Positions 63,373-64,000 of a stretch of 64,000 nt of DNA are shown here, one piece after another. The position numbers and the translations under genes were made by a program. Below the pieces are notes generated by a model that was not told where the DNA came from, searched no databases, and worked only from the letters and a program-made list of their open reading frames with translations. The stretch is from contig CANTFK010000661.1 in assembly GCA_947646735.1 (NCBI GenBank), positions 62,001 through 126,000 of the forward strand. Direction: 5' to 3'. The DNA is from Peronospora farinosa (lineage: Eukaryota; Oomycota; Peronosporomycetes; Peronosporales; Peronosporaceae). Within the stretch, counting starts at the first letter, position 1. Each line of letters opens with the position of its first letter.

Positions 63373-64000
63373 ATGGTGCGCGTGCCCGGATCTTCGGAAG
63401 ACGCGGGATTTCACCGCGAGTCCCAAGACGATAACGATGTTCATGTCAAGAAGGAGCACAAGACCGAAGAGTCACTGGAAGACCGATCGCCAGTGACTCA
63501 AGAAGAAACAAACAAAGGATCGAACCGACCGGGCCTTGGGAGGGGCCCGGTCAACATGGTCGAGGTTGAATTCATTGAAGAAAAACCTAAATACCCTCCC
63601 TATGTCCTCGTTGAGGACACCTTGGGTCATGACGCCTATCATGATCCAGAGGACCATCAGCCGACGGTGAAAACCGAGAGGCTAAGGTCCCCCAAAAAAC
63701 AACAAAACAAGATCGCGCAATCCAAGCCGACGAAGTTCCGGATGAAGGCTCCCGGAAACACCAAGTCGATAGGCCCCGAGAAGTCAGGACTGGCATCATG
63801 GACAGACGCTGATGTCACGGGGACCTACCACCAACGCAAGCTGAACGCGTTCCTGGAGAGCGACCCCGTCGCGAAGATCCTGGAGATCCGGCAGCTGGGT
63901 CAACTCACTGGGCCGGTGTCGACTCTGCCACGGCTGCACTCCGTCACGGACGCGATCACAGCGCTGGTCACCATGCTTCGTGAAGCGAACATGGTCGCAG
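63373..64000 (+). CDS. Long open frame running off the window, possible gag of another element
   Basis: Starts ATGGTGCGCGTGCCCGG and stays open for 209 codons to the end of the window. The product is hydrophilic and charged at first (SSEDAGFHRESQDDNDVH, KKEHKTEESLEDRSPV), then basic with repeated Lys, then more structured (TDADVTGTYHQRKLNAFLES, KILEIRQLGQL). G/C at third positions is higher than in elements A-C. The layout (GC-rich leader, disordered acidic/basic start, helical part) fits a retroelement gag but no diagnostic motif is reached. A host gene is the alternative. Confidence 0.45.
   Translation, partial: MVRVPGSSEDAGFHRESQDDNDVHVKKEHKTEESLEDRSPVTQEETNKGSNRPGLGRGPVNMVEVEFIEEKPKYPPYVLVEDTLGHDAYHDPEDHQPTVKTERLRSPKKQQNKIAQSKPTKFRMKAPGNTKSIGPEKSGLASWTDADVTGTYHQRKLNAFLESDPVAKILEIRQLGQLTGPVSTLPRLHSVTDAITALVTMLREANMVA

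Noticed and set aside
1..64000. tRNA or rRNA genes, CRISPR arrays, bacterial operons
   Set aside because: No tRNA-like fold or rRNA sequence was recognised by eye, and the gene structure is eukaryotic. The tandem repeats lack the spacer structure of CRISPR.

Overview
The window reads as nuclear DNA of an oomycete, most likely Peronosporales (Phytophthora or downy mildew type). The signs are compact genes on alternating strands, introns of about 37-90 bp with GT..AG ends, eukaryote-only proteins (dynactin p27, RIO2, PCID2, HEATR3/Syo1, ER PDI with a KEEL tail) and abundant decayed Ty3/gypsy elements. Species is not determined.

Layout. 1-17.3 kb is a retrotransposon nest. A degraded gypsy element (A') was split by a second element (B1). 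A second B copy (B2) lies inverted to B1, giving a near-perfect palindrome with 6.19 kb arms (2499-8690 and 11085-17277) around a 2.4 kb spacer. The two halves of A' and their GATTC duplications now sit on opposite strands, so the spacer appears to have inverted by recombination between the B copies.

17.5-46.4 kb is a housekeeping block. In order it holds cysteinyl-tRNA synthetase (-), purple acid phosphatase (+), a MYB-related factor (+), a TTC33-like TPR protein (-), RIO2 kinase (+), FolD/MTHFD (-), dynactin p27/DCTN6 (+), glycine C-acetyltransferase (-), a HEATR3/Syo1-like protein (+), PDI A6-like (+), nucleolar FKBP (-), TilS (-), an unresolved small gene (+), enolase (-) and PCID2 (-). 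Several are divergent pairs with gaps under 300 bp. Two carry apparent lesions: a homopolymer frameshift in CysRS and an in-frame TAA in HEATR3.

46.9-62.2 kb holds a full-length gypsy element A (593-bp LTRs, ATTCA target duplication) and a 5'-truncated relative C, both with gag-pol on the minus strand. 62.2-64 kb holds a 20-bp minisatellite, a GC-rich leader and the start of another long open frame running off the window.

Most interesting point: families A, B and C all carry an extra reading frame on the strand opposite to gag-pol, convergent with pol. In A and C it overlaps the chromodomain end of pol; in B only a weak chromodomain remnant lies opposite it. In A this frame is 510 codons and intact although gag-pol is broken. 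A and C proteins share motifs and a C-terminal coiled coil. It looks like a conserved third gene of these oomycete chromovirus-like elements, probably driven antisense from the 3' LTR.
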